A DNA stretch of 15,381 nucleotides, taken from Rhodothermaceae bacterium. GTDB taxonomy: Bacteria; Bacteroidota; Rhodothermia; Rhodothermales; Rubricoccaceae. The notes beneath the pieces are model-generated. The model was not told where the DNA came from. It made no database searches and saw nothing but the letters and a program-made list of their open reading frames with translations. The stretch covers positions 1-15,381 of the forward strand of contig JABDIZ010000090.1 of assembly GCA_013003465.1 (NCBI GenBank). The letters are read 5' to 3'. This document shows positions 1-7,910 of the stretch, one piece after another. Numbering within the stretch: position 1 is the stretch's first letter; each line of letters opens with the position of its first letter. Both the position numbers and the translations under genes were made by a program.

Positions 1-65
1 GTCTACAACCACAGACCCCGCGCGCGGTGCATTCAGGACTTGACAGGGCGCTGCATCCGGTGGCA

Positions 66-82
66 CCTTAACAGCGTTAACT
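66..82. promoter_or_regulatory. Candidate fad operator before fadN (TTAAC-N3-GTTAA)
   Basis: The core TTAAC-AGC-GTTAA at 68-80 is a perfect 5-bp dyad with a 3-bp spacer, centred 40 bp before the fadN start. The same motif with at most one half-site mismatch occurs twice before fadE (7930-7946 and 8011-8027). Dyads shared by genes of one pathway are typical of TetR- or GntR-type fatty-acid regulators. The identity of the binding protein is unknown and regulation is inferred from the recurrence alone. A TTGACA lies at 40-45, but no box at normal spacing from it could be recognised, so no promoter is called here. Confidence 0.55.
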
Positions 83-97
83 CGTCTCCGCCTCTCC

Positions 98-109
98 TCA
101 ACCTTCCCC
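98..109 (+). promoter_or_regulatory. Pyrimidine-rich leader shared with fadE
   Basis: The 12-mer TCAACCTTCCCC ends 4 nt before the fadN ATG, and an identical 12-mer (8022-8033) ends 8 nt before the fadE ATG. Neither leader has a purine-rich Shine-Dalgarno sequence. The shared string may be a translation-initiation or leader element, or a remnant of common ancestry of the two control regions; its function is unknown. Confidence 0.35.
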
Positions 110-113
110 GCTC

Positions 114-2537
114 ATGGAAACCCCGACGCTCACCAAGCCGCAGACCAATGGTGCGGCGGCGAGCGCGCAGGCCCGGAAGCCCTTCCGCACCGCCGCCGTC
201 CTCGGCGCAGGCGTGATGGGCAGCCAGATCGCCGCGCACCTCGCCAATGCTGGTCTCACCGTCACGCTGCTCGACATCACGCCGAAGACCATCGGCAAGG
301 AGGGCAAGCCCAACGACCTCGTCGAAGGCGCCTTCAAGGCGGCGACGAAGATGAACCCGGCGCCCTTCTTCGCCCCGTCGGTGCAGAAGCGCGTCACGCT
401 CGGCAACTTCGACGAGGACTTCGAAACGATCGCCGACGCCGACTGGGTGATCGAGGTGGTCGTCGAGCGGATGGACGTGAAGCGCGACGTGATGGCGCGC
501 ATTGAGGAGCACGCGCGCCCGGACGCCGTGATCTCGTCCAACACGTCGGGGTTGCCGATCCACGAGATCGCGGAAGGGCGCAGCGACGACTTCAAGCGCC
601 GCTTCCTCGGGACGCACTTCTTCAACCCGCCGCGCTACCTCAAGCTCTTCGAGGTCATCCCCACGCCGGATACCGACCCCGAGGTCGTGGCGCGCGTGAG
701 CCACTTCGCCCGTGTGCACCTCGGCAAGGGGGTCGTGATCGCGAAGGACACGCCGAACTTCATCGGTAATCGGATCGGCATCTACGGCATCATGGGTGCC
801 ATCGAGCAGTTCACGAACGGTGCCTACTCCATCGAGGAAATCGACCAACTGACCGGCTCACTCGTCGGCCACCCCAGGAGCGCAACGTTCCGCACGGCCG
901 ATGTCGTCGGGCTCGACACGCTTCGCCACGTCACCGAAAACCTCCACGCGGGCGTCCCCGACGATGAGAGCCGCGACCGCTTCCTCACGCCCGACATCCT
1001 CCAGCGCCTGAACGACCTCAAGCAACTCGGCGCCAAGTCGAAGGCGGGCTTCTACAAAAAGGTCGGCAAGGACATTCTCTCCATCGACCCGGAGACGATG
1101 GAGTACACGCCCGCCGCAGAGAGCGACCTCGACATCAAGGCGTTCAAGCGAGCCGGGAATTTGCCCGCCCGCTTCAATGCGCTCTACGAGGACGAGGGCC
1201 GTGCCGGCCAGTTCTTCCGCACGACGACGCTCGATCTGCTGAGCTACAGTGCCCGCCGCATCCCCGAAATCGCCGACTCGCCCGCCGACATCGACAAGGC
1301 CGTCGAGTGGGGCTTCGGCTGGGAGATGGGGCCGTTCGCGACGTGGGACGCGCTCGGCTTCGCCCGCGTGCGCGACCAGATGCAGGACGAGGGCATTGCG
1401 CTGCCCGATTGGGTGAACGATGTGCCCGAGGACGGCCTCTACCGCGAGGAGGGCGGCGAACGTCAGGTCTGGATCCCCGAAGCGGGCGAATACCGCTCCG
1501 ACCCCAAGCCCACCGACGAGTGGGGCCTTGCGCTCATCAAGCAGGATGACCAAAAAACGCTCTGGCAGAACGACGAAGCCGCGCTCCTCGATCTCGGCGA
1601 TGACGTCGCGCTCTTCGAGTTTCGCTCGAAGGCCAATAGCCTCGGCCAGCAGGTTATGGAAGGCCTCGTAACGGCCATCGACAAAGTCGAGAACGACCGC
1701 GATCTGCGCGGCATGGTGATCGGCAACGAGGGCGGCAACTTCTCCGTCGGGGCCAACCTCGGCGAGGTCGTGATGGGCATGGCGATGGGCGATGGTCCGG
1801 CCGCCATCGCGCCGTTCATCGAGGGCTTCCAGCAGTCCATTCTGAAGGTGCGATACGCCACCAAGCCGGTCGTCGTGACGACGCACCAGCGCGTGCTCGG
1901 CGGCGGCTGCGAGATGACGATGGCGTGCCCGCACCCGGTTGCCGCAGCTGAGACGTACATCGGTCTCGTCGAACTCGGCGTCGGGCTCATCCCGGCGGGC
2001 TGCGGCACGATGATGATGACGGCCAAGGCCGCTGAGGCCGCCGCCAACACGGACCGCCCGAGTGAGATCCAGCCGTTCCTGCGCCAGGCCTTCGAGGCCA
2101 TCGCGATGGCGAACGTCGCCACCTCGGCCACGATGGCGAAGGAGATGCGCATTCTTCCCACCGAGGCCTTAATCGTGATGAACGCCGAGCGGCGCTTCCA
2201 CGTCGCCAAGCAGGAAGTCATCCGACTGAGTGAGCAGGGCTACCTGCCACCACCGGTGCGCACGCACATCCCGGTGCTCGGGCCGCAGGGCCGTGCGCAG
2301 TTCGAGATCGCGCTCTTCCAGTTCCAGGAGGGCGGCTACGTCTCCGAGTACGACCACTACCTGGCGAGCCGCCTCGCGTGGGTGATGACCGGCGGCGACC
2401 TGACGGTGCCTGCCGAGGTCCACGAGGACTACCTGCTCGAACTCGAGCGTGAGGTCTTCCTGTCGCTCCTCGGTGAGGAGAAGACGCAGGCTCGCATCCA
2501 GAGCATCCTCACGACGAACAAGCCGCTTCGCAATTAA
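114..2537 (+). CDS. fadN: FadN-type 3-hydroxyacyl-CoA dehydrogenase / enoyl-CoA hydratase
   Basis: This 807-aa bifunctional enzyme should hydrate trans-2-enoyl-CoA and oxidise the L-3-hydroxyacyl-CoA with NAD in cytoplasmic beta-oxidation. The dehydrogenase half comes first: a Rossmann glycine motif GAGVMGSQIA at 31-40, SSNTSG at 141-146, and GTHFFNPP at 166-173 with the likely catalytic His168 and partner Glu180. The crotonase half follows from about 485, with an oxyanion segment near 540-549, LGGGCE with Glu600, and VELGVGLIP with Glu620. The 20-residue spacing of the two glutamates matches crotonase Glu144/Glu164. This domain order and length resemble Bacillus FadN (about 790 aa) and are the reverse of E. 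coli FadB. The residues before about 24 are a low-complexity extension. It is followed by fadA after 79 nt, and a candidate operator lies upstream. Both active sites look intact. Confidence 0.93.
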   Translation: METPTLTKPQTNGAAASAQARKPFRTAAVLGAGVMGSQIAAHLANAGLTVTLLDITPKTIGKEGKPNDLVEGAFKAATKMNPAPFFAPSVQKRVTLGNFDEDFETIADADWVIEVVVERMDVKRDVMARIEEHARPDAVISSNTSGLPIHEIAEGRSDDFKRRFLGTHFFNPPRYLKLFEVIPTPDTDPEVVARVSHFARVHLGKGVVIAKDTPNFIGNRIGIYGIMGAIEQFTNGAYSIEEIDQLTGSLVGHPRSATFRTADVVGLDTLRHVTENLHAGVPDDESRDRFLTPDILQRLNDLKQLGAKSKAGFYKKVGKDILSIDPETMEYTPAAESDLDIKAFKRAGNLPARFNALYEDEGRAGQFFRTTTLDLLSYSARRIPEIADSPADIDKAVEWGFGWEMGPFATWDALGFARVRDQMQDEGIALPDWVNDVPEDGLYREEGGERQVWIPEAGEYRSDPKPTDEWGLALIKQDDQKTLWQNDEAALLDLGDDVALFEFRSKANSLGQQVMEGLVTAIDKVENDRDLRGMVIGNEGGNFSVGANLGEVVMGMAMGDGPAAIAPFIEGFQQSILKVRYATKPVVVTTHQRVLGGGCEMTMACPHPVAAAETYIGLVELGVGLIPAGCGTMMMTAKAAEAAANTDRPSEIQPFLRQAFEAIAMANVATSATMAKEMRILPTEALIVMNAERRFHVAKQEVIRLSEQGYLPPPVRTHIPVLGPQGRAQFEIALFQFQEGGYVSEYDHYLASRLAWVMTGGDLTVPAEVHEDYLLELEREVFLSLLGEEKTQARIQSILTTNKPLRN

Positions 2538-2610
2538 GGGCTAGAGCTTGAAGCTGGGAGCTCGAAGCACGGTGCTCGCTTCTAGCCACAAGCCTACAGC
2601 CCAAAGCCAT
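2538..2610. repeat. Degenerate 7-nt periodic array with dyad symmetry in the fadN-fadA spacer
   Basis: GC dinucleotides recur every 7 nt at 2546, 2553, 2560, 2567 and 2574, within AGCTnnn-like units. They recur again every 7 nt at 2578, 2585, 2592, 2599 and 2606, within AGCCnnn-like units. The two halves mirror each other around 2576/2577. Within the array GGCTAGA (2539-2545) pairs with TCTAGCC (2581-2587), and AGCAC/GTGCT (2566-2576) forms a tight dyad. It fills nearly the whole spacer between fadN and fadA. It looks like an intergenic repeat element; whether it folds in RNA, terminates or stabilises the transcript is not known. Confidence 0.6.
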
Positions 2611-2616
2611 ACTGAT

Positions 2617-3810
2617 ATGCAACTCCATGATGCCTACCTCGTCGCTTCCGTCCGCACGCCTGTAGGCAAGGCGCAGCGCGGGAGCCTCCGCAATGTCCAC
2701 CCGGTCGCACTCGGAGCCGTCGCCGTCAAAGGCGCGATGGCCCGCGTGAACGGCCTCGACGGCTCGATGGTGGACGACGTCCTGATCGGCTGCGCCTTTC
2801 CCGAGGGGCCGCAGGGCACCAACTTCGGCCGGGCTATTGCCCAGAAGGCGGGCCTCCCCGACGAGGCGCCCGGCGCGACCGTCAACCGCTTTTGCTCGTC
2901 CGGTCTCCAGACCATCGCGCAGGCCTACAACTCGGTCGCGCTCGGCCAGGCCGACTGTGTCATCGCGGGTGGCGTCGAGTCGATGAGCTCCGTGCCGATG
3001 GGCGGGTTCTACTTCGCGCCCGACCCCGGCCTCGCCAATGACGACCCCGACTTCTACGCGGCCATGGGCATCACGGCTGAGAACGTGGCCGACCGGTACA
3101 GCATCAGCCGCGAGGACCAGGACGCCTTCGCGTACCGCTCGCACCAGCGCGCCCTCGACGCCATCGAGAGCGGGCGCTTTGCGGAAGAGATCGTCTCCGT
3201 GCCCGTCCACGAAGTGCACTACGATGCCGATGGCAAGACCACCAAGACGGTCGAGTTCGAGCACGACACCGATGAGGGGCCGCGCGCCGATACCTCGCTG
3301 GAAGCGCTCGCCAAGCTTCGCCCGGTGTTCAAGCAGGGCGGCTCGGTGACGGCAGGCAACTCGTCGCAGATGAACGACGGGGCGGCGGCCACCGTCATCA
3401 TGAGCAAGGCCATGGCCGACGACATCGGCGCAGAGCCCATGGCCCGAATGCTCGGTTTCGCCGTCTCGGGTGTGGACCCCGCCATCATGGGCATCGGCCC
3501 GGTCGAGGCCATCCCGAAGGTGCTCAAGCAGGTGGGCCTCAGCACGGACGACATCGGGCTGTTTGAACTCAACGAGGCGTTTGCGAGCCAGTCGCTGGCC
3601 GTCGTGCGCGAACTCGGCCTGAACGGCGACATCGTCAACGTGAACGGCGGGGCGATCGCGCTCGGTCATCCGCTCGGCTGCACTGGGGCTAAGCTGACGG
3701 CGACGTTGCTGCACGAGATGAAGCGCCGTGAGGTCCGCTACGGCGTCTGCACGATGTGCATCGGCGGCGGGATGGGCGCGGCTGCTGTCTACGAGAACCT
3801 GATGCTGTAA
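2617..3810 (+). CDS. fadA: Acetyl-CoA acyltransferase (3-ketoacyl-CoA thiolase)
   Basis: This 397-aa thiolase should cleave 3-ketoacyl-CoA with CoA to acetyl-CoA and a shortened acyl-CoA, the last step of the beta-oxidation spiral. All three thiolase signatures are present: the nucleophile Cys93 in NRFCSSG, His351 in GGAIALGHPLGCTG, and the second active-site Cys381 in CIGGGMGAA. The length is normal for the family (about 390 aa). The ATG at 2617 is chosen because the conserved N-terminus (AYLVASVRTPVGK) begins directly after it. The reading frame stays open to an ATG at 2548, but that extension would translate the periodic repeat. The gene lies 79 nt after fadN on the same strand, so cotranscription is likely unless the repeat interferes. 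Thiolase II (acetoacetyl-CoA synthesis) is a possible alternative, but the fadN neighbour favours beta-oxidation. Confidence 0.93.
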   Translation: MQLHDAYLVASVRTPVGKAQRGSLRNVHPVALGAVAVKGAMARVNGLDGSMVDDVLIGCAFPEGPQGTNFGRAIAQKAGLPDEAPGATVNRFCSSGLQTIAQAYNSVALGQADCVIAGGVESMSSVPMGGFYFAPDPGLANDDPDFYAAMGITAENVADRYSISREDQDAFAYRSHQRALDAIESGRFAEEIVSVPVHEVHYDADGKTTKTVEFEHDTDEGPRADTSLEALAKLRPVFKQGGSVTAGNSSQMNDGAAATVIMSKAMADDIGAEPMARMLGFAVSGVDPAIMGIGPVEAIPKVLKQVGLSTDDIGLFELNEAFASQSLAVVRELGLNGDIVNVNGGAIALGHPLGCTGAKLTATLLHEMKRREVRYGVCTMCIGGGMGAAAVYENLML

Positions 3811-3830
3811 ATCAACGTCCTCAGACATAC

Positions 3831-3870
3831 AGCGGGCGTGGCATGGGTAGCTGCGCCTGCTCTGTTTTCA
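3831..3870 (+). terminator. Possible terminator after fadA, in the convergent gap
   Basis: AGCGGGCG (3831-3838) pairs with CGCCTGCT (3854-3861) as an 8-bp stem with one G-U pair and a 15-nt loop, followed by a short T-rich run with TTTT at 3865-3868. A second small dyad, CTCTG-TTTT-CAGAG, lies at 3860-3873. The position is right for ending fadA transcription before the convergent gene whose stop is at 3877, but the T-tract is weak. Confidence 0.4.
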
Positions 3871-3876
3871 GAGGTG

Positions 3877-4407
3877 TCAGGGCCGCGTGAAGCGGAAGAG
3901 GTTGCGCTCGAAGAACGCATCCGTGCCCTCGTAGCGGACCTCTTTCTGGTCAGTGAGGACGCCGTCTTGGTACGTGATCGTGTGGCGGATGCGGGCCAGC
4001 CGGTTGTTATCCAGGTCGTCCCGTTCGATCACATACTGGACGAGGCCGTCGGTGGCCAGGTGTTGGACGAGCGGCCAGCGCTCGCCATCGTAGCCGAACA
4101 CGTCGGAGCCGTCCGAGAGTGGGGTGAGGAACGTGGTTCTGGTTCCGCCGCTCGATCCGTCGGGCTCGGTGAAAGACACCACAATGCGAAGCCCGTCGGT
4201 GTCAAGGCTAGGGTCTCGTGCAACGCTGGCAGTCGCCGTAAGCGGGAGCGTGACACGGCTGGCGTCGTCCTGGTAGTTGGTGTAGGTGAGGGTACCCACC
4301 CAGTCGCCATTGAGGTCGTCGTACCCGGACGGGGCCTTGTTCTGGCTGGAGGCGGGGGCACAGGTAAGGAGTGCCAGCAGGGCAGGGAGGAAGAGGGAGA
4401 AGCGCAT
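3877..4407 (-). CDS. Exported small protein of unknown function
   Basis: A 176-aa protein with an N-terminal signal: basic residue Arg2, then a hydrophobic core to about residue 15 (FLPALLALL). The following LLTC with Cys16 is close to a lipobox but has Thr at -1, where Gly, Ala or Ser is usual. It may therefore be a lipoprotein or be cut by signal peptidase I near residues 18-21. The mature part opens with DLNGDWVGTLTYTNYQDD, a motif typical of lipocalin-like beta-barrel folds, and alternates short beta-type segments throughout; no catalytic motif is seen. It starts 26 nt after the stop of the S41 peptidase gene on the same strand and is probably the last gene of that operon. No specific function can be assigned. 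Confidence 0.7.
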   Translation of the reverse strand: MRFSLFLPALLALLTCAPASSQNKAPSGYDDLNGDWVGTLTYTNYQDDASRVTLPLTATASVARDPSLDTDGLRIVVSFTEPDGSSGGTRTTFLTPLSDGSDVFGYDGERWPLVQHLATDGLVQYVIERDDLDNNRLARIRHTITYQDGVLTDQKEVRYEGTDAFFERNLFRFTRP

Positions 4408-4433
4408 GGGTGCGGAGTGGGATAGGGAACGGG

Positions 4434-6230
4434 TCAGTGGGAACGGAGCGCGGCGAGGGCCGCTTCGAGTTCGGGGTCGCGGCCCGCGATCACAGCATCG
4501 GCGTCGGGCTCCACGAGCACATCGGGCAGCACACCGCGGTCCTCGCCCGGTTCGGGCGGGCGCGAACCGAAGAGCGGGATGTCCACAACCAGGCCAGTTT
4601 CAGGAAGCGTTAGAAAGCCGATCTGGCCTCCATTGAGTCCCCGTAGGTTTCCTCCGGTTTCCTGGCCGACGAGAAGAGCGGCCCCGGTACGTTTGATCTG
4701 GCGTGCGAGGTAGAAGGTGGCCGACGAGGCCGCCGCATCGACGAGGACGGCGACGCGGCCCCGAAAGGCGTCAGGCGCGGGCGCGACGGTGATGGGAGGA
4801 CGAGCTCGTAAGCTGAACGTGCCATCGCCGTTGGGCGTGACGCGGTCCGTGAGGTCGTAAAAATCGGATGTCCAAGAGCGTACATGCGGACGAAGCGCGT
4901 CGGGCATGCGGTCGTAGGCTGTGGTCGAACTCCAGAAGTCGACCTCGACAGGTTCCTGCAAGAGGTGGCTGAAGAGCAGCGCCGCCGCCTCGTCCATGCC
5001 GCCGGGCGTGCCTCGAAGGTCGACGACGAGGCGTTCGGCCCCGCGTTCGTTCATCTGGCGAAACGCACCCGTCAGCCACGCCGCGTAGTCTGTTTCCATC
5101 TGGAATGTCGCGAAGGAGCCGATATAGAGGTAGGCCGTATCATCTTCCAGGATGCGAAACTGGAGGAGGTCGTCGTCGGATCGGGGCAGCGTGGGGTTAC
5201 GCTCCAGCAGCGTCGCGCGCCGGGCATCGCGGGTGACGAGCGGGACCGTGAGGTCGGCCTCCGTGCCGTCGGGCAGACGAAGCTGTAGATCGAGAGTGCC
5301 TTCGGGTTGGTAGCGGAGTGCATAGACAATGTCGAAGGCCTCCGCAGGGGGAAGGCCAGTCACGCTGAGCAGGTTGCGGCGCTTGCCGTCGTTGCTGCCG
5401 TCGGCCGACATGTAGGCCATCAGGGTTTCAATCACGTCGCTGATCAGCTGCCCGTCGAGCGAGAGTACCTCAGTACCGGTTGGGAGCGCCATCGAGGGCG
5501 TGGCATCGCCCGTCACGATCATTCGGTCGCCGACGAGGCGGAAGGCAAACGGCACGCGGTCGGCTTGCGCGAACAGCGTCGCGCGGGTGTAGGCCGCCTG
5601 GTTGTACGGGTTGAGCTGCGTGTGGCCATCCCGGATGGCGGCAATCGCTTCACTCATCATGAGGTAGACCTCCGAGACCGGGATGGCTTCGCCATAGCGC
5701 TGCGCGAGTGCGCGGGCTTGCCCAGCCAGGCGGTTGGACGCGCGTTCTAGCTCGGTCTCGGTGTTGTGGAGAAAGAGGCCCGGATGGAGCGCCAGAAGCG
5801 CGTTGCGGAAGAGCGCTAGATCCTCGCCTAACTGGCGCGACGAGACGGTGCGCACGGGGAGGCTCGTTTGAGGACTGCTGAAGGCTCGACGGTCTGCATC
5901 CATGCGTCCGGGAACCAGCACGCGGTTGTCGCCCGGCTCCCAGAGCAGCTCACCGTCGGGCGCCTGGACCACCGCCTTGTATTCCACGAGGCCGGTCCCA
6001 TCTGGGAAATCGAGCGTGGTTGCGTAGATGCCGTCGCCGTCCTCGTCTGTGAGGGGGAGCGAGCGGTCCCAGGCGAGTGGTGCCGTATCACCACGGACGC
6101 CGATCTCAGCGCCCTCCGTTAAGACCAGATTGTCGGCGAGGAGTGGCGCCATGTCGATCTCGACGGTGACGGGTTGGGCGGCGCAGGGGAGCGCCATGAG
6201 CAGGGCGAAGGGTAAAAGAGAACGGGACAT
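4434..6230 (-). CDS. Exported S41-family peptidase with N-terminal carbohydrate-binding-like domain
   Basis: A 598-aa protein with a signal peptide (residues 1 to about 18, cleavage near ALPCAAQ). Residues about 20-105 look like a CBM20/CBM48-type beta-sandwich: EIGVRGDTAPLAWDRSLPL, then a DEDGDGIY loop and EYKAVV. The remainder resembles S41 peptidases of the tricorn/IRBP-like branch rather than CtpA. IRDGHT places a likely catalytic His203. A PDZ-like stretch with LPTGTEVLSLDGQ lies near 249-261. VVDLRGTPGGMDEAA at 402-416 is the usual strand-and-loop before the active site. AASSATF carries the nucleophile Ser502 or Ser503, and VGQETGGN gives Glu524. The CtpA Ser-Lys dyad lysine is absent (GGN). 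Likely periplasmic or surface-attached; the substrate is unknown. It sits between a lipoprotein gene (28 nt upstream) and a small exported protein gene (26 nt downstream). Confidence 0.85.
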   Translation of the reverse strand: MSRSLLPFALLMALPCAAQPVTVEIDMAPLLADNLVLTEGAEIGVRGDTAPLAWDRSLPLTDEDGDGIYATTLDFPDGTGLVEYKAVVQAPDGELLWEPGDNRVLVPGRMDADRRAFSSPQTSLPVRTVSSRQLGEDLALFRNALLALHPGLFLHNTETELERASNRLAGQARALAQRYGEAIPVSEVYLMMSEAIAAIRDGHTQLNPYNQAAYTRATLFAQADRVPFAFRLVGDRMIVTGDATPSMALPTGTEVLSLDGQLISDVIETLMAYMSADGSNDGKRRNLLSVTGLPPAEAFDIVYALRYQPEGTLDLQLRLPDGTEADLTVPLVTRDARRATLLERNPTLPRSDDDLLQFRILEDDTAYLYIGSFATFQMETDYAAWLTGAFRQMNERGAERLVVDLRGTPGGMDEAAALLFSHLLQEPVEVDFWSSTTAYDRMPDALRPHVRSWTSDFYDLTDRVTPNGDGTFSLRARPPITVAPAPDAFRGRVAVLVDAAASSATFYLARQIKRTGAALLVGQETGGNLRGLNGGQIGFLTLPETGLVVDIPLFGSRPPEPGEDRGVLPDVLVEPDADAVIAGRDPELEAALAALRSH

Positions 6231-6258
6231 GGGGCGAGCAGTTGAGTGGAGAGGAGCG

Positions 6259-6627
6259 TTACCGGCTTGTGGCTTCGTAGCGCATCCCGAGGTTGGTGTC
6301 GCCGGTGATGGAGAGCTTGAGGTGGGCCACGCGCCCGGAAGCGTTTTGGAGGAGTGCGGCCGGGCCTGCGCGGAAGCGAAGCATTAGCTGCGCGCCGGGC
6401 ACGAGTGCGCCGAGCCGCACGGTGTCGCCTACGGCGACGATTTCGGAGACCACCACCGTCACGCCGCCGATGTTGCGAGCGTCGATGCGGTAGGCGCCGC
6501 GCTGACGGCCCCCGAGGATGAACTGCTCGCCCGGCCCAAGGGTGAGGCCCGACTGAACTCCGACGCAGCCGGAGAGGAGCAGGGCGAGGGCCAGGCCAGG
6601 GAGCACAGAGCGAGAGGAGAGAAACAT
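6259..6627 (-). CDS. Small lipoprotein of unknown function
   Basis: A 122-aa protein with a textbook lipoprotein signal: Arg6, a hydrophobic run, then LSGC with the acylated Cys21. The mature part of about 100 residues is beta-rich and glycine-rich (LGPGEQFILGGRQRGAYRID, then IGGVTVVVSEIVAVGDTVRLG), suggesting a small beta-barrel or sandwich on the inner or outer membrane. No catalytic motif is visible and I do not recognise the family. It is the first gene of a tight three-gene run (gaps 28 and 26 nt) with the S41 peptidase and the 176-aa exported protein, so the three probably work in the cell envelope together. The AraC gene lies 91 nt upstream on the same strand. Confidence 0.75.
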   Translation of the reverse strand: MFLSSRSVLPGLALALLLSGCVGVQSGLTLGPGEQFILGGRQRGAYRIDARNIGGVTVVVSEIVAVGDTVRLGALVPGAQLMLRFRAGPAALLQNASGRVAHLKLSITGDTNLGMRYEATSR

Positions 6628-6691
6628 CGCGGGGATGGTGTGCCGCTAAACAACCCCCATCTCCCGCCTCCCCGCGCGCTATGGATGCATT

Positions 6692-6712
6692 GAGACGCCC
6701 AGAAAGGGTCTC
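6692..6712 (-). terminator. Weak hairpin after the AraC gene
   Basis: GAGAC (6692-6696) pairs with GTCTC (6708-6712), and after one bulged G a CC pairs with GG, giving about 7 bp around an AGAAA-containing loop. It lies just past the AraC stop codon (minus strand) and before the lipoprotein start. No T-tract follows in the minus direction, so it may only attenuate transcription or be incidental. Confidence 0.25.
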
Positions 6713-6718
6713 GGGACC

Positions 6719-7828
6719 TTATGAGACGCGTGCCACGTGCCCACGCCGGTACTCCGACGGTGTGAGTCCGGTCGTTTGCTTAAACACTCGGTTGAACGTC
6801 GCCTTCGAGGGGAATCCGGCGTCTAGGCCAATGCTGAGGAGCGTCAACGCAGCGCTCTCCTCATCGGCAAGGCGACGCCTAACCTCGTCCACACGGAGGC
6901 CGTTCACATACTCAGGATAGGATTGTCCCTTTCCCTCGTTGATCACATACGAGACCACCTGCGGCGTGAGGCCGAGCCGGTCGGCGAGCGTGCCGAGCGT
7001 CAGGTTGGGATTGAGGTAGGGGCGCTCGTCGGCCATCAACCGGTTGAGCGAGTCCAGATGTTGGGCGAGTTCCTCGGCCTTCAGGTTGTAGCGTTCCTGT
7101 CGCTTGGGAGGGTAGGGAGCGTTCGCTTGCAGCCAGCCTGTTAGCGCGACCCAGTAGAGAAGGGCCGCGTACACCAATTCTTCCACGAGTGGCACCCACT
7201 CGTTTGCGTCCAAGTCGACCTCCCGCGCCCACGCGATCCGTCGCGCCGCGTTGAACACGAGAGTGACGGCAAGAATGATAGCGGAGCCAACGACGAGCCG
7301 CCGCAGCCAGGGGTAGTCGCCATCGGCCCGATCCAGCGCACGCCAACTCAGCACGAGGTAAAACCCGAAGCTGAGCGCAAAGATCGGAACGTCGAGGGCG
7401 CCCCAGACCTGGGCGAGCGGTGTTTGCCAGTACCAGTCCTTGAGAGCGAGCGGTCCGAGCCCGGTCACGAGTTGCTGCACCGCTTGTAGACCTGGAAGAA
7501 CGGCATGCCAGGCGTCCGCGCGTCGGAAGGAGCGCGCCGGATCGAGGCGGTAGCGGACGAAGAAGTAGAGAAGCGGCCCGAGTGCATAGGTATAGAGGAG
7601 GGGCGTGAGGTAGAAATGCGGATGGAGCCGGTAGAGTGCGAGGTTGTTCAGCAGTTCATTGAGCAGCGTCAACCCGCCCGCGATCAGAAACAGGCCAAGA
7701 AAGACCGTTGCCCAGGTCCGTCCAGAGCGGCGTACGAGCAGCGTCATGCCAACACCGAAGGCTAGCACGACTGTACCGCCTGCGACGAGCGTAGCGATGA
7801 GTTCGAGCGGAGAGAGGTTGAGGGACAT
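6719..7828 (-). CDS. AraC-family regulator with seven-span membrane domain
   Basis: This 369-aa protein joins a membrane sensor to a DNA-binding domain. Seven hydrophobic segments lie near residues 8-32, 40-62, 72-92, 105-125, 143-163, 176-196 and 214-234. A cytoplasmic linker follows (RYNLKAEELAQHLDSLNRLM), then an AraC/XylS double helix-turn-helix from about 270: LTLGTLADRLGLTPQVVSYVIN for the first, and GLDAGFPSKATFNRVFKQTTGLTPSEYR (334-361) for the second. The start at 7828 is chosen because it puts the first span at the N-terminus. The frame stays open far upstream, but only as antisense to fadE. It is divergent from fadE across a 213-bp gap that holds both fadE palindromes. AraC proteins usually bind direct rather than inverted repeats, so it is not the obvious ligand of those palindromes. 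Its target could be its own downstream envelope operon. Confidence 0.85.
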   Translation of the reverse strand: MSLNLSPLELIATLVAGGTVVLAFGVGMTLLVRRSGRTWATVFLGLFLIAGGLTLLNELLNNLALYRLHPHFYLTPLLYTYALGPLLYFFVRYRLDPARSFRRADAWHAVLPGLQAVQQLVTGLGPLALKDWYWQTPLAQVWGALDVPIFALSFGFYLVLSWRALDRADGDYPWLRRLVVGSAIILAVTLVFNAARRIAWAREVDLDANEWVPLVEELVYAALLYWVALTGWLQANAPYPPKRQERYNLKAEELAQHLDSLNRLMADERPYLNPNLTLGTLADRLGLTPQVVSYVINEGKGQSYPEYVNGLRVDEVRRRLADEESAALTLLSIGLDAGFPSKATFNRVFKQTTGLTPSEYRRGHVARVS

Positions 7829-7910
7829 CCGGGAAGGAAAGCCGTGCCGCAATGAACGCTCAACTGGCCGCTCGCCGATCGGGTTTCGAAGGATGCGACG
7901 AACGGAGGAC

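Noticed and set aside
858..1934. A 358-codon minus-strand open frame over fadN
   Set aside because: It is a shadow of the third-codon-position GC bias of fadN, with no domain and no leader.
2548..2616. Upstream start extending FadA by 23 residues
   Set aside because: The extension would translate the heptamer repeat, and thiolases begin directly before the AYLVASVRTP segment.
2509..3828. A 439-codon minus-strand open frame over fadA
   Set aside because: It mirrors the thiolase codons, has a His/Arg/Asp-rich composition and no recognisable domain, so it is a shadow frame.
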